From Macropodus opercularis (Eukaryota; Chordata; Actinopteri; Anabantiformes; Osphronemidae): 64,000 bases of DNA. Shown one piece after another: positions 1 through 10,797 of the stretch; the first letter of the stretch is position 1, and each line of letters starts with the position of its first letter. A program made the position numbers and the translations under genes. The stretch is taken from NCBI GenBank assembly GCA_030770545.1, contig CM061099.1, forward strand, positions 17,075,501-17,139,500, given 5' to 3'. The notes beneath the pieces were generated by a model. That model made no database searches, was not told the origin of the DNA, and saw only the letters and a list, made by a program, of their open reading frames with translations.

Positions 1-1230
1 TTGGCTTATGGCGTTAAATACACAAGACTCAACATGCTAAAATAACATATTGGTAGTGTTTGCTGTTCATCTAACTGTCTGTAAGGAACGTGAATGCCAC
101 TCCAACTATAAAGCTGTATACCACATACAGGTCGAAAGCCATTACCTTAACACTAGTCTGTCCAAACAGCATCTTTTTATAGTTCCTTAATTAACATATT
201 ATGTCTTCTTTAACTACTCCACACCCAAACCAGCATTTGGTTTTGCACCAGAACGCAAGCTGTCTAAGCTGTCATGATGCAGTCACTGACTCACTCACAC
301 CCCTTTTTTTTCTTTTTCACACGAAATATATAATGTGTTAATTAGTAAGCCTAAAGCAACATGAAGATAACAGATCCAGTAATACATTTAATTAATAAAC
401 AATAATTAATAAATCTTCAAATGCAATAATAAGCACAATCTTCTTCATTTCAAACTCTGTCTGGCATTATTCAGCTGTTGAGATGCTGGTAAGAATTTCT
501 TTTCAGTTGATTCTTAATTGAAGCTGGCATCAATCTTAACAGTTTTAAGTTGTTTATTTTCCAAATTGCCAAACTAATGCTTTAAGTATAGCTCACACTG
601 AAGAAATAAAAACATTAAAGAAATGGTTGGGGTTTCAGGGTTTTCCCTTTTAACGACTTGTGTCAGAAACCACATACAGTTAGTTCAGAGATGCCAGCAG
701 ATGTAAGTGTGTTTCTCTGTCAAAGGGAAAACCTGTAAACAGGTATGACATTTCTCCAGCCTGGAGGCAATCGCAGTCTCTGAGGAAATCAATCATTTTT
801 TCTATGAACAAAGAAGACTAAATTATTGTGATTACAAGACTTATGTTTGCTCCATTTTGTGCACAGACTATAATGGAGTCAGTCTATAACACTGACATTT
901 CAACAATGAACAGCTGTGAGCACACCTTCAAATGAAAGAAATGACAGCTCATTAACTATTATTTGCTTGGAAAGAGAAAGACTTTTGAAATGTGTGTATA
1001 AAAAGCAATATTTGTGTAGCCTTCTGTAAAATATTACCTTGATATTTACTTGAAACTATTAACAAATTTTTGCAAGAAAGGTTAGTTGATTTTTAGTAGT
1101 CATATTGTGAACTATTAAGTGTCTTTTGAGAAGCACACAACTACGTCTTTTTATTCATTTTTGTCGTAAAATGTGTTCATTATTGTGTGTGCGTTTTTCT
1201 TACACATTACATGTTACTTACTGTCTTTAG
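1..1230 (+). other. Contactin intron (partial, upstream of first visible exon)
   Basis: AT-rich sequence ending in the acceptor at 1229-1230. I see no exon, RNA gene or recognised repeat in it. Exons for Ig1 to most of Ig6 must lie further left. Confidence 0.7.
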
Positions 1231-1348
1231 AAATTTGCAGGTGACCTGATGGTGAGGAACATTCAGATGAAGCACTCTGGGAAGTACGTGTGCTTGGTAA
1301 ACACTGAGATAGACACTGTTTCAGCAGCCGCAGACTTAATTGTCAGAG
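1231..1348 (+). CDS. cntn6: Contactin exon: end of Ig domain 6
   Basis: Encodes residues 1-40 of the visible part. The Ig F-strand motif HSGKYVC holds the second disulphide cysteine, and the strand ends in ADLIVRG, the contactin Ig6-to-FN3 linker. The acceptor is probably ctgtctttag at 1221-1230. A second AG at 1239-1240 would also keep the frame if the previous exon ends in phase 1, so the first three codons are uncertain. The donor ag|gtacgt follows 1348 and leaves phase 1. Confidence 0.9.
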
Positions 1349-4300
1349 GTACGTCTTTTGCTTCGCACTTGCGCTGCTCGTGGTTGTTACACACATACAT
1401 ATCATTACTGTCAGATAAAAATTTGTATGACAAAGATGTTAGTTTAGTAGATGTTAGTACAAAAACTTCAGATCTTTACGGAGTTAAGGACATTACACCA
1501 TGAAACACAAAACGTAGTGTTCCATATCAGATTTCATAAATGGTTTTCCATAATTTATGATTATTTTAATTATACTTTCCTTTTAAATTCTTTTATTCAA
1601 CTTGAACCTTTTGAAAGCTTTTGTCTTTTTTTCTGTTTTTGAACGACATGCTCGCTCTTAACTATTCAGAGAAGGCCAACAAGTTCACTTATTGCAATTA
1701 GCATTACAATCTAGATTGAAATTGAAGTTTAGTGTTAAGTTGACACAAAAGTTAATCTCTAAAGTTTTTGCAAACGTTTTGCGACCTTTCACATTCACAT
1801 GATCACATAATTCTTAAAGCATTGTATGATGGACTCCTCTCCTCGCAAAAGTAGTGAGTGTAGGAGCAGGTGGCTAATGTTGTTCACATGTAAGTTGAAA
1901 TGTTACTAAACACATCCCCACTGCAGTCAAAAAACATTTATGCAAATTCCGGGTCAATATTTTACTAAGCAGCATAATGAAACTGCACTGGCAAAGCACT
2001 GCATTGAGATGTTGCACTCAAACTGTGATGATGCCGCTTTTGTGGCTTAGATTGTGTGTTTTTCTGTGCATAATCTGAAACCAGGCTCATCTGATATCCA
2101 GTGATCTTCTTCCAGCATCTGGTAGCTTCGCTGAGGGCTCAATGAGACATTTGTAGATTTGCAGGGCTTAGCAGGAAATCTCATGTCAGTTACCCAAGTG
2201 CTGACATGTTTGTTTGAGCTCATGTAGCTGTTTCCCCTAATTTCACATCCCAAATGGAAATCCAGCCTTTTCCTTTTTTATTTTTGGTATGCTAATGTTT
2301 TCATGTTATTTTTCTTTCCTTTTCTGGTTTGTGCAACAAGTCTGTAGTCGATCATAATTCTTGATTCACAGACACTTTGAAAAGTGTTGAACTGTTCTAA
2401 TGATAAAAGAATTTAGAACAAACTCATGTAGTCATGTAGTCAAGTAATTTTTCGTAGTTTTTTTATTTTAGATCAATTTTAAACTGGGATTTCTCTGTGC
2501 TCTGCTCATAAAGTAATTTATAGTATAACCTGCTTACACACTGATCTATTTAGTGAATTAATTAGAATGACTCTCCCAACAGATACATTATTTCTTGTAG
2601 TGAAGTCTGGATGCGACTCAGTCTAACGTGGAGAAACTAACCTGCAGTACTTTTATTTGGCTGTTGTTGTGTAGTGGGGCTAATTGAAGTGTCCATCTTA
2701 TCGTATTGATACGTTTAGGACCACCCGGTGCCCCGGAGGGCCTGGTGGTGACTGACATTACTGAAACCACTGTGCAGCTTTCCTGGAGCAATGGACCTGA
2801 CAACCACAGTCCTGTTACTATGTGCATGGTGCAGGCACAGACTCCCTTCTCTATAGGCTGGCAGACTGTGAGAACAGGTAACAGCTAGACCGCAGCCACT
2901 TTTATATTCAATTAATGTAGCAAATGCACAAGTGGAGTGGTATTTAAATACAGTGTCTATCAATATCATACTTTCACTTCCTTATGTTTAGTAACTATAC
3001 TTAATGCAAATAGTTACTTTTGGAATATTATTAATGCTAAATATATTTACACACCTGGAAATATATAGAAAATAATAGACGTAAAACAAAGCAGGCATCA
3101 GCTGCAACAAGTGATAAATGCATTGATTGCTAAGTAATTATAATTAGCTAATACAAACATTAAAGTGAAAGAGCTTGTTCTGTATAACGAGTACATCCTT
3201 TACTTTACACTGTGTGGATTTTACACGTAAGTAATCTGAGAATTTTATTCACCACTGATTGAAGCAAAAAGGTTAATTAATTTCAACCTGTTACTTGATT
3301 AGTAGCTAAAATTAGTAACTAAAAATAAATATAGTAAGTAAGTAGAATAATAAATTATTGAATAAGTCACAATGCAGAAGTCGAGTGCATAGACAATATA
3401 ATGACAACTGACAAGTACGCTGTGTAGTTTGCAAGAACTAAGAAGTAACTTGTTATAATTAGGGCTTTTTTTCCCCTTAGTTGCATTAGGAAAACATAAA
3501 AGAAACTGAAACACGTCTAATTTAATTAATTCTTTAATCCTAGTTCCTGATCCTGTGCCTGGACAGACGATGCATGCAACAGTGAAAGAGTTGAACCCCT
3601 GGGTGGATTATGAATTCAGAGTGGTGGCAATCAACAGTGTTGGTGTAGGAGAACCCAGCATGCCCTCGAAACAGATTCGAACCAAAGCAGCAGGTACCCT
3701 CTGAAATTGTTTCTTTTCATAATACATTTATCAGTCCCACTCGGATAATGTGGTTTAACTAAGTGATTCGTTTCGCTTTCTCTCAGTATTCCCTGTGATG
3801 TCACTTACTTCAAGTCTGTTGCTTGTTTTTGGGCTAATACATTACAAAGTCACTTTTATAAATAGACGTGCCATCACGTGGTAAAAAATTTAAACACCAG
3901 CATGTATTTGTAAGCAGAACTTGTGTTACGCTTAAATGATGGCTGAAGCAACAGAAAATGTGACTGATCCACACTCGCAAAGAGGCAGTGACATGAAAGT
4001 GTCTATTTTGAGCTGGTTAGCTGACTAATTCCACCCCGCTGGCTAAATCACGAGGGAACAAGTTTCCTGTTGTGCCTCACAAACAAGGCTGACATACGGC
4101 GCTCGGCTAATAACGTACACGAATGGTAATGCCACTGTCAACAACAGCCAGATTCCTCTGCTGCGTGATTAACCTGTTTGGTGTAAGTAAGGAGCTCTGC
4201 AAAGTAGCTGTGATCACCTCATTCAAAGCTCAGCAGATTCAGTCGAATCCTCCGCGCCCTTCTTAGACATGACAGCTTGAACCAAAGGATGATTAACCTT

Positions 4301-6686
4301 CCTTTGTGCCTGTTTAGTTCCCAAAGTTGCACCGCTTATCGTGAGTGGCGGCGGAGGAGCTCGAGGAGAACTTGTCATCATGTGGGAGGTAAGAGGATCG
4401 TGAGCATTTCTGAGAAGGCATCCAATGTAATCCTTCTTTCAATCTTTTGATGCGAATGGACTTCTGGCAGAGTTGTTTTTTGTTGTTGTTGTTGTTGCTT
4501 TTTAAAAGGAAGGAAAGGAAGGCATTTCTCATTTGTCGCCTGCTGGCTCACCGTGCTGTTTAAATCAAAACTAATACAGGGAGCGAGTGCAAATGAAATA
4601 TAGTGTAGGTACTGTAGATCTAAAAGAATTATACATGTTGCTCATATTTCGTTTGTTTTCTGTTTCTATCGCAGCCAGTTCCAGAGGAGCAGCAGAGTGG
4701 AGAGGACTTTGGCTATGTTGTGGCTTTCCGCCCACTTGGCAGCAGTATCTGGACGCAGGCACTGCTGCTATCACCTGATGCGTCCACATATATTTACAGA
4801 AACGACACCATCCCACCGTTGTCCCACTTTGAGGTGAAGGTGGGAGTGTACAACAGCCTGGGAGAGGGTCCGTTCAGCCAAATTGTGAAAGTGTTGTCAG
4901 CAGACAAACGTGAGTGTGCGTTCATCAGCACATGCTGCTAGGAAACGGTGTTAATCTGATAGATGAGGGGCACTTTTACCGCCGATTGCTGTGTCTTATT
5001 CAGAGCCCTCCGAGGCCCCGTTGAGACTGTGGGCCCGCGCTGTATCGGCCTCTGCGATTGAGGTGTTTTGGGAGCCTGTTACCCCAGCGTCCAGAACTGA
5101 CAAGATCATAGCATATGAGGTATGAAAAGAAAAGGGCCAAAAGGAATATTCAAACAAGAAGTAGACATTAATCCCAGAATGACTGACACTACAATAAATG
5201 GAGTTCATTTGAATATAAATCCCAAAGGCAACAATGTAGAAATATTCTTACATTAAAATACTGTGCAAGTTGGACCAACAGAGGCTAATGTAGGTGATGA
5301 GGATGGTGTTCTGACAGTTTCAGTTTCAGTCTTCAAAGAGGTTCAATACCCAGAGCTGTCTGAGAACTGCTATTATAAAAATAATAACTAAAAGAAAGTG
5401 TGAACATCATACATCACTATCCTCTACAACAAACTCTCTCCTGGGATTTGGCTGTAGAGACATTAGATAAAAATAACATTTTCTTCTAACCCCTACGAGT
5501 GTCCACACATCATTATTAAGAAGGCTTTGAACCACCTTCACGACCTACAGTAAGAATGAGCAGTGTAGCTGAGCTCAGAGTATAATTAGTAATAGCTTTT
5601 TTCATATCCTGCCATAATTGTAGCAATGTAGGCTCAGGTCTACTTTGCTGAAGAACTGAATGACCTTAATTATGACCTAATGCACTTTAAAGTGTCTATA
5701 TGAGACAGTTATGTGGGAGATCTTTGTCAAAGAAAAAGAACTACAATGGCTCTACTCTTTATATGAAGCGCATCATTGGCCAATAGCCTTTTGTTAGCAT
5801 AGGTTAACAGTACACTAGAATAGATGTCTCTGTGCTAATGATTGTAAGGACCATAGTGACTTTTCTTGAGAGCTATATAAAGTAAGAACGCCTAGTGAGA
5901 GCCTTGTTCATTTATAGTATAATATACTCAACACTCTGCCAGAACTCCACTGCCAGTTACAATACAATACATTGTCTGAGTTTTACCGTGATTTTGTTAC
6001 TGGATATATTCTTAGGAGAAAAGTTATTCAGCATAATTGAAGCTATTAGGCAGGTAGGAAGTGACACCATCAATCTGACTGAACCCACTCTGCCCAGCTG
6101 TTTTGAATGTCAGACAGTTATACCCAGCCACTATTCATACAGATTGTGTTGTGTTCTCCGGTGAACAACCCTCTAGCCTACTTCTTGACTGGCCTTTTTG
6201 AACTTCATATCTCTTGACTTTGCCTTTGTCTTTTGCTACTGATGCAGACAGTTCCCTCTGGTTTTTGTGGACTGGATGTGCTTGTACTGTGTATAGTCAC
6301 ACTAATATTGTAGTTAGTGGTGAGAGGATTGTTTGGCTATTCATGGTGGAAGTTATATTTATGTACATTGTGCTTTGTGGGTTTGAGGTGATAGTGTGGC
6401 TCAAAATGTAGGCCTGAACTGAACTATTGATGGATAGGGTTACGTAGGATTAACACCTACTGTACACCATAAAAGAACCCATAATAATTATAAAATATAT
6501 GTCACTGCTATCGTGTTACTCACCCAAAACCGATTTAATTTGTAATAAATAGGTTTCCCTTTTCTGTCAAATTGAAAACATTATGAAGTTTGTACTTCCC
6601 AGTTTGCTCTGTGCTGCTTTCTTTGTAAGGCTTTAAGATGCAGCAAGACAGCTAAAGTCACCTTAGATCCCTCTCTTTCATGTGTC

Positions 6687-6729
<43 letters not shown>

Positions 6730-9700
6730 ATATTCTTAGCATAGGTGGTTGAAAAAAAATATTGTAATTTTTTTAGTCTTAGTTATTTTCCCTAGTGCAG
6801 GTAAAACTGCTATAATTAACCTGCAGGTGGTTAAAAAAAATACTCTGGACGCATCTGTTATCAACAACTCCAGGCTCTGTCGCTAATCTGCCTTTTCCCA
6901 AGCAAGATCCCTGCAAACATGTGTGCAGCCAATTGAATAAGTACCTACTCTCAAACCATCTGTTTGACATTTTCCTGTCTGCTTTTTTATGTCTGCTGTT
7001 TGGGTCAAAAACAATCTCTTTATGAATACAGATTTTGTCAAGTTCCTTATCCTTGTTCTCCCAGTGCTGGGCCTGGTATTGCTGATTCCATGGATTCCAA
7101 GACTTCATGGTGCACAGTAGTAGTGGAAATAACAAAAATTTTGAAGTCAGGTCCTATGGAGTCACTACTTTGACAAACCAAGACTTAAAACTACACAACC
7201 ATGTTTTACTGATAAAGTCTTAAAAGGCTAAAATTTAATTCCTTGAAATACCTGCATCTTTTTTGTGTCTATATGCGAACTTGTGAATGTTATTTGTATG
7301 GTGTACTACCACTCACTTGCTTATCAAATGCTTAAAAGTGGATTGAAGGCAAAGGTGCTGTCTTGACCCATGTGTCTTTCGGCAAGGTTCTCATTTGGGA
7401 GGAAGGTTCTGACCAAAGTGAAGCACACAGAGTGAAGGTGGTCAGCACCACAGCTTGGTTGTCTGGCTTGAAGGGCAGTACAGTGTACCTGATCTCAGTA
7501 AGAGCCCAAAACAGCGCTGGACCTGGTCCTTGCAGTCCTGCTGTCAACATTACTACCAAGAAACCACGTGAGTCGACACACAGCTTTACTGTATTTCACA
7601 TTTTGTTTTATATTTGTGGATATATGCTCTAAAACCAGACTTTCTTTTCTCAAATCGATGCGGTGTTTCAGAAGAGCAGTAGTGACGTTTGATGGTCAAC
7701 ATTCTAAAAAAAGGATTTAATGTTTATTTGATTAGTACATTTTGCAGTGTTCTGCTCCCTTTATTATAATAACGACCAACATCTGAAAGGCTAAACAGAG
7801 CACAGTGCTTATGAGCTGGATAGCTAGAATAGGAGAAACAGAACAGAAACATGAACTGTTCCCATAGTACTTTCATAGGAACATTAGAGGTTATATAGAT
7901 GATAGTACCTACAAACTGCTGTGGATTATAGATGTGGTAAGAATCTGACTTTATGGCATCTATGCCATATATCAGGTTTCTGATAAAGTATGGTGCAGGC
8001 GCTCTATTTTTATTTCAGTCAACAAAACTAAAGAGAAGCATAACATGAATAAAAGGGTTGTGTGACGCTGGAGAGGTTATACTCTGGAACAAAGGGACGC
8101 TGAGCAGTTGACCTGTTCTGTGCACAGGGTAGTGGACCGCACAAAAAACACTTATTCTTGGCACTAAGATTTCAATGCGCCACTGGATTTACGTCACGGC
8201 CAGCATGCGCAACCTGAATCAACACAACTGAGGAAATAACCTGTAGAAAATACCAGATCACCAGTGAGAGCTACTATATCTAGCGCCATGTATTAGCATG
8301 AAAATAGAGTGCTTGAACTACTACAACTGAGCATTACAACTAAGTTGCTGATGTACTTCAATGTAGTAAAAATCTCAGCGACTCAGTGGAACTGTAGAAA
8401 TTGAATCAACCTCTTTCCCCACACACTAATGTACATCACAGGTGCTTCTCTTTCTATCTCTCTTCACCCATTTTTACATTTTAGCAAAAAAAAATAGGCT
8501 TCAAAATTTCCAAAGGATTTTCAAGAGCCTATACAAACATTACAAGGTTTTTTTGTCTGGGTTTTCTTCCTCCTCTTCATACTGAGCTTTGTGAGAATCC
8601 TCCCTACTGCTGTGCATTTAATAGATTGGAAAACACAAGGAGCATTTCTTATTTTTTACTAAAGAGTCTCTGAAACACTTTGTCTCACTCTACTACAGTC
8701 TTAGTAGTAGATTCACATAACTAAACACTGGAACGCAGTATTGCACAAAATGAAGACAAAATGTATTTACATCTTCTTATGCACCAGAAATACTGAGAAT
8801 GTTGTGAATTCATAGCCCGTGATCTAAACCCAAAACAGTCTTAGCCATTGATGGGCTTCTCTTAAATGTGATGCATTTAAGCCTTGTTTGCTGCTTCGAG
8901 GTGAACTTTTCTGCTATTGCTTATTACTGCTAGTCTCTTGTGTACAGTATTTAAAAATGTTAAAGGGAGAAGTGTTTGTTTGGAGTGATTACTACTGCAG
9001 CATCCGATGATTCAATCAAGGCTTAACACAGATTTAGAGACTGATTATACTTTGTGCATTCATTTAAAATCATATTTATATATAATTACTTATCTTTGCA
9101 GCACCAAGTCAGTCTCCGGGGAATATTGAGTGGAACCTGACCAACTCCAAGATCGTTCTAAATTGGGAACATGTCAAGTCGATGGAAAATGAGTCTGAGG
9201 TGACAGGATACAAGGTGAGTTTGTCAGAATAATAATAGCAGAAACTCCACAACTGGGAAAAAATAGAGCCTCTGCAGCTGTCATCCCAATAAAGATAGGC
9301 CTTCTTACCTTATGGATTGGCCTTGTCTGGCCTTTGAAAATTAAAAGATGTGTTCCAGGTGATAAAAATGAGAGGTGTCAGACTGCAAAGGAGTTCGGCT
9401 TTTTGGCACAGTCTAATTTAAACCAACACAACATTGTTGTACAGTGGGGGGAAAAAAGCGTACTCTTATTTAAAAAATTCCACTTCACACTTTGAGTCAT
9501 TGTGCTGAAAACAAAAGTACATTACAATTAGCAGGATTATTGTCATGTGAGACTTAAATGTTCATTTGGAGCCTCAACTCCTCTCCTCCAGGTTGTTTAT
9601 CGTCACAACTGGCATGGCAGGACTACTGTACTGGAAACAAATAAGACCAGTGTTGAGCTGCAAGTCCCTTCTGGAGAAGACTACCTTATTGAGATCAAAG

Positions 9701-10797
9701 CTCTGACCGAGGGGGGTGATGGCACCAGCAGTGGCCCCATCCGCATACCAAAGATGTCCAGTAAGTGTCAAACTGTCAGCAGCATGCAAATGATTACTAT
9801 TGGAATAGGGCAGAGGAGCAGTGGGATGGGTGCACTGTATAACTAATCCCTACTGTGACGGATACTGTTCATCAGCTTTACCAAAGCATGAACAGCACCT
9901 TCAGAACTCTTGTCTAAAGTGTAATGAGCTTGCACCATGCAAGGAAAAAGAGCCAGAAGGTTGGGCTTTAGTTTGGTTTGTCTGTTAGCCAGAAAGGATG
10001 ATTCAAAAACAGATTATGGTAAATCTTCTGACTCTCAACACATAGCACTACTCTGAGAAGTAGAGCTCCGGGAGAGGCCATACACTGTCTGCTATTAATT
10101 TGCTACTGTACTTCTTTGATTCCACACATTTGAACACTCTGTCAGCTTGAATCTAGGCCAGTGCTTCAAAAACTTACATTAGCAGAGACAGTGAGCACGG
10201 CAACCATTTACACAACAGGTAGGTGAAGAGCTTGATGGAGTCTTAAAGTCTCGTTAAACAGTTGATCTGCACTACTTACATATTTTACTTCTGAATAAGC
10301 CCTGAACGTTCCTTATAACAGTGAATTAACCGTGTAATCATTCATTATCATGTGCATTCAAAGCTCATATTTTTATTTACGCCTTGGAGGAGAGGAGTTG
10401 AGGCTCAAAATAAACATTTCATCCTCATATAAGAGCCTGTTTTATTCAACACCAAATGTATTTTTTACTTTCAACAATTTAAAAGTTCACAATGTCAGTG
10501 TCCCCTTAATTTTATAATACTCCACTACATTTGACAGTTGTAATAAAATTGAAATAACAGATACTTTAATACCTATTGGGGTTTGTATTAAATAAATAAA
10601 TCTTTAAATAATAAACCAACCTCACATACATTTCTAAACTCCTAGTTCTTGTTGAAAGATGTCTACAGGCCTGTTTTCATCACTATTTTTTTTTCTTTCC
10701 TTCCCTAGGTCTTAACTCAAATGGAAATATATGTGGAGTTCCAATGACGATCTATTTTTTTATAACCTATTTTATATTTACTGTGTTATTTTTGTAG
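1231..10797 (+). CDS. cntn6: Contactin-6-like GPI-anchored neural adhesion protein, 3' half of gene (10 exons)
   Basis: Spliced coding sequence join(1231-1348, 2719-2877, 3544-3693, 4318-4388, 4675-4909, 5004-5119, 7387-7567, 9102-9214, 9592-9760, 10709-10797) gives 466 residues then TAG. All junctions are GT/AG and phases agree throughout. Residues 1-40 close the sixth Ig domain; fibronectin III domains lie at about 41-143, 144-245, 246-344 and 345-437; residues 450-466 are a hydrophobic GPI-type tail. Five N-glycosylation sequons are visible (NDT, NIT, NLT, NES, NKT). Contactins are outer-leaflet axonal Ig-superfamily receptors with 6 Ig + 4 FN3 domains and about 1,000 residues, so roughly half lies upstream. 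Contactin identity is secure. The paralogue call rests on recalled CNTN6 features: LNWEHVK.MENESEV, EDYLIEI, IRIPKMSSL.S.G, VP.VAP...GGGG. CNTN3, CNTN4 and CNTN5 fit less well. CNTN6 (NB-3) is known as a neural receptor linked to Notch1 and CHL1/PTPRA signalling. Confidence 0.85.
1349..2718 (+). other. Contactin intron
   Basis: Separates the Ig6 exon from FN3-1. Starts gtacgt and ends acgtttag. No other feature recognised. Confidence 0.9.
2719..2877 (+). CDS. cntn6: Contactin exon: first half of FN3 domain 1
   Basis: 159 bp, phase 1 to phase 1. Starts with the proline-rich GPPGAPEG linker, continues with VQLSWSNGPDNHSP carrying the conserved FN3 B-strand tryptophan, and ends QTPFSIGWQTVRT, a contactin hallmark. 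Acceptor acgtttag, donor acag|gtaaca. Confidence 0.95.
2878..4317 (+). other. Two contactin introns (2878-3543 and 3694-4317)
   Basis: They flank the 3544-3693 exon. AT-rich, no repeat or RNA gene recognised. Confidence 0.9.
3544..3693 (+). CDS. cntn6: Contactin exon: second half of FN3 domain 1
   Basis: 150 bp, phase 1 to phase 1. Contains LNPWVDYEFRVVAINSVG, the FN3 F-strand tyrosine motif conserved in contactins, then GEPSMPSKQIRTKAA. Acceptor ctttaatcctag, donor gcag|gtaccc. Confidence 0.95.
4318..4388 (+). CDS. cntn6: Contactin exon: start of FN3 domain 2
   Basis: 71 bp, phase 1 to phase 0. Encodes VPKVAPLIVSGGGGARGELV followed by IMWE. The glycine run before a basic residue, then ELVI.WE, is a conserved contactin signature. 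Donor gag|gtaaga. Confidence 0.95.
4675..4909 (+). CDS. cntn6: Contactin exon: most of FN3 domain 2
   Basis: 235 bp, phase 0 to phase 1. Reads PVPEEQQSGEDFGYVVAFRP, then an NDT sequon, then FEVKVGVYNSLGEGPFSQIV, which is the F-G region of FN3-2. The last codon (Gln) is split with the next exon. Donor aaac|gtgagt. Confidence 0.96.
5004..5119 (+). CDS. cntn6: Contactin exon: first half of FN3 domain 3
   Basis: 116 bp, phase 1 to phase 0. Encodes PSEAPLRLWARAVSASAIEV, FWEPVTPASRTDKIIAYE. The B-strand tryptophan (FWEP) and C-strand tyrosine are present. It lies only 94 bp after the preceding exon. Donor gag|gtatga is weaker than the others. Confidence 0.93.
5120..7386 (+). other. Contactin intron splitting FN3 domain 3
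   Basis: 2.27 kb with gtatga donor and gcaag acceptor. Holds a (TG)n microsatellite at 6690-6728; otherwise nothing recognised. ORFs inside it show no family resemblance. Confidence 0.9.
6690..6728 (+). repeat. (TG)n microsatellite
   Basis: About 19 uninterrupted TG dinucleotides inside a contactin intron. Confidence 0.95.
7387..7567 (+). CDS. cntn6: Contactin exon: second half of FN3 domain 3
   Basis: 181 bp, phase 0 to phase 1. Encodes VLIWEEGSDQSEAHRVKVVS, a GLKGSTVYLISVRAQNSAGP block (FN3 F-G strands), and an NIT sequon in VNITTKKP. Acceptor gtctttcggcaag, donor cac|gtgagt. Confidence 0.95.
7568..9101 (+). other. Contactin intron between FN3-3 and FN3-4
   Basis: 1.53 kb, donor gtgagt, acceptor ctttgcag. 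No exon or repeat recognised. Confidence 0.9.
9102..9214 (+). CDS. cntn6: Contactin exon: first half of FN3 domain 4
   Basis: 113 bp, phase 1 to phase 0. Encodes PSQSPGNIEWNLTNSKIVLN then WEHVKSMENESEVTGYK, with NLT and NES sequons. The stretch resembles recalled CNTN6 more than other contactins. Acceptor tatctttgcag, donor aag|gtgagt. Confidence 0.95.
9592..9760 (+). CDS. cntn6: Contactin exon: second half of FN3 domain 4
   Basis: 169 bp, phase 0 to phase 1. Contains ETNKTSVEL (NKT sequon), EDYLIEIKALTEGGDGTSS and IRIPKMS. The GGDG motif and RIPK close FN3-4 in contactins 3-6. Acceptor ctctcctccag, donor cca|gtaagt. Confidence 0.96.
9761..10708 (+). other. Last contactin intron
   Basis: 948 bp, phase 1. 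Ends in a long pyrimidine tract before the terminal exon. Nothing else recognised. The intron splitting FN3-4 (9215-9591) is likewise empty. Confidence 0.85.
10709..10797 (+). CDS. cntn6: Contactin terminal coding exon with GPI-anchor signal
   Basis: The acceptor lies in a strong pyrimidine tract (ctttccttccctag). The split codon makes Ser, then 28 codons run LNSNGNICGVP and a hydrophobic stretch from MTIYFF to LFL, followed by TAG at 10795-10797. The order of small polar residues (S/N/G, candidate omega site near SNG), short spacer, then about 17 apolar residues at the extreme C-terminus is the layout of a GPI-transamidase signal. No basic stop-transfer follows. The beginning KMSSLNSNG aligns with the recalled CNTN6 ending KMSSLSSRG. 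The exon is too short for simple ORF calling; I found it by matching splice phase. Confidence 0.88.

Noticed and set aside
6779..7135. 118-codon ORF on - in a contactin intron
   Set aside because: Antisense to an intron, no motif, no splice support.
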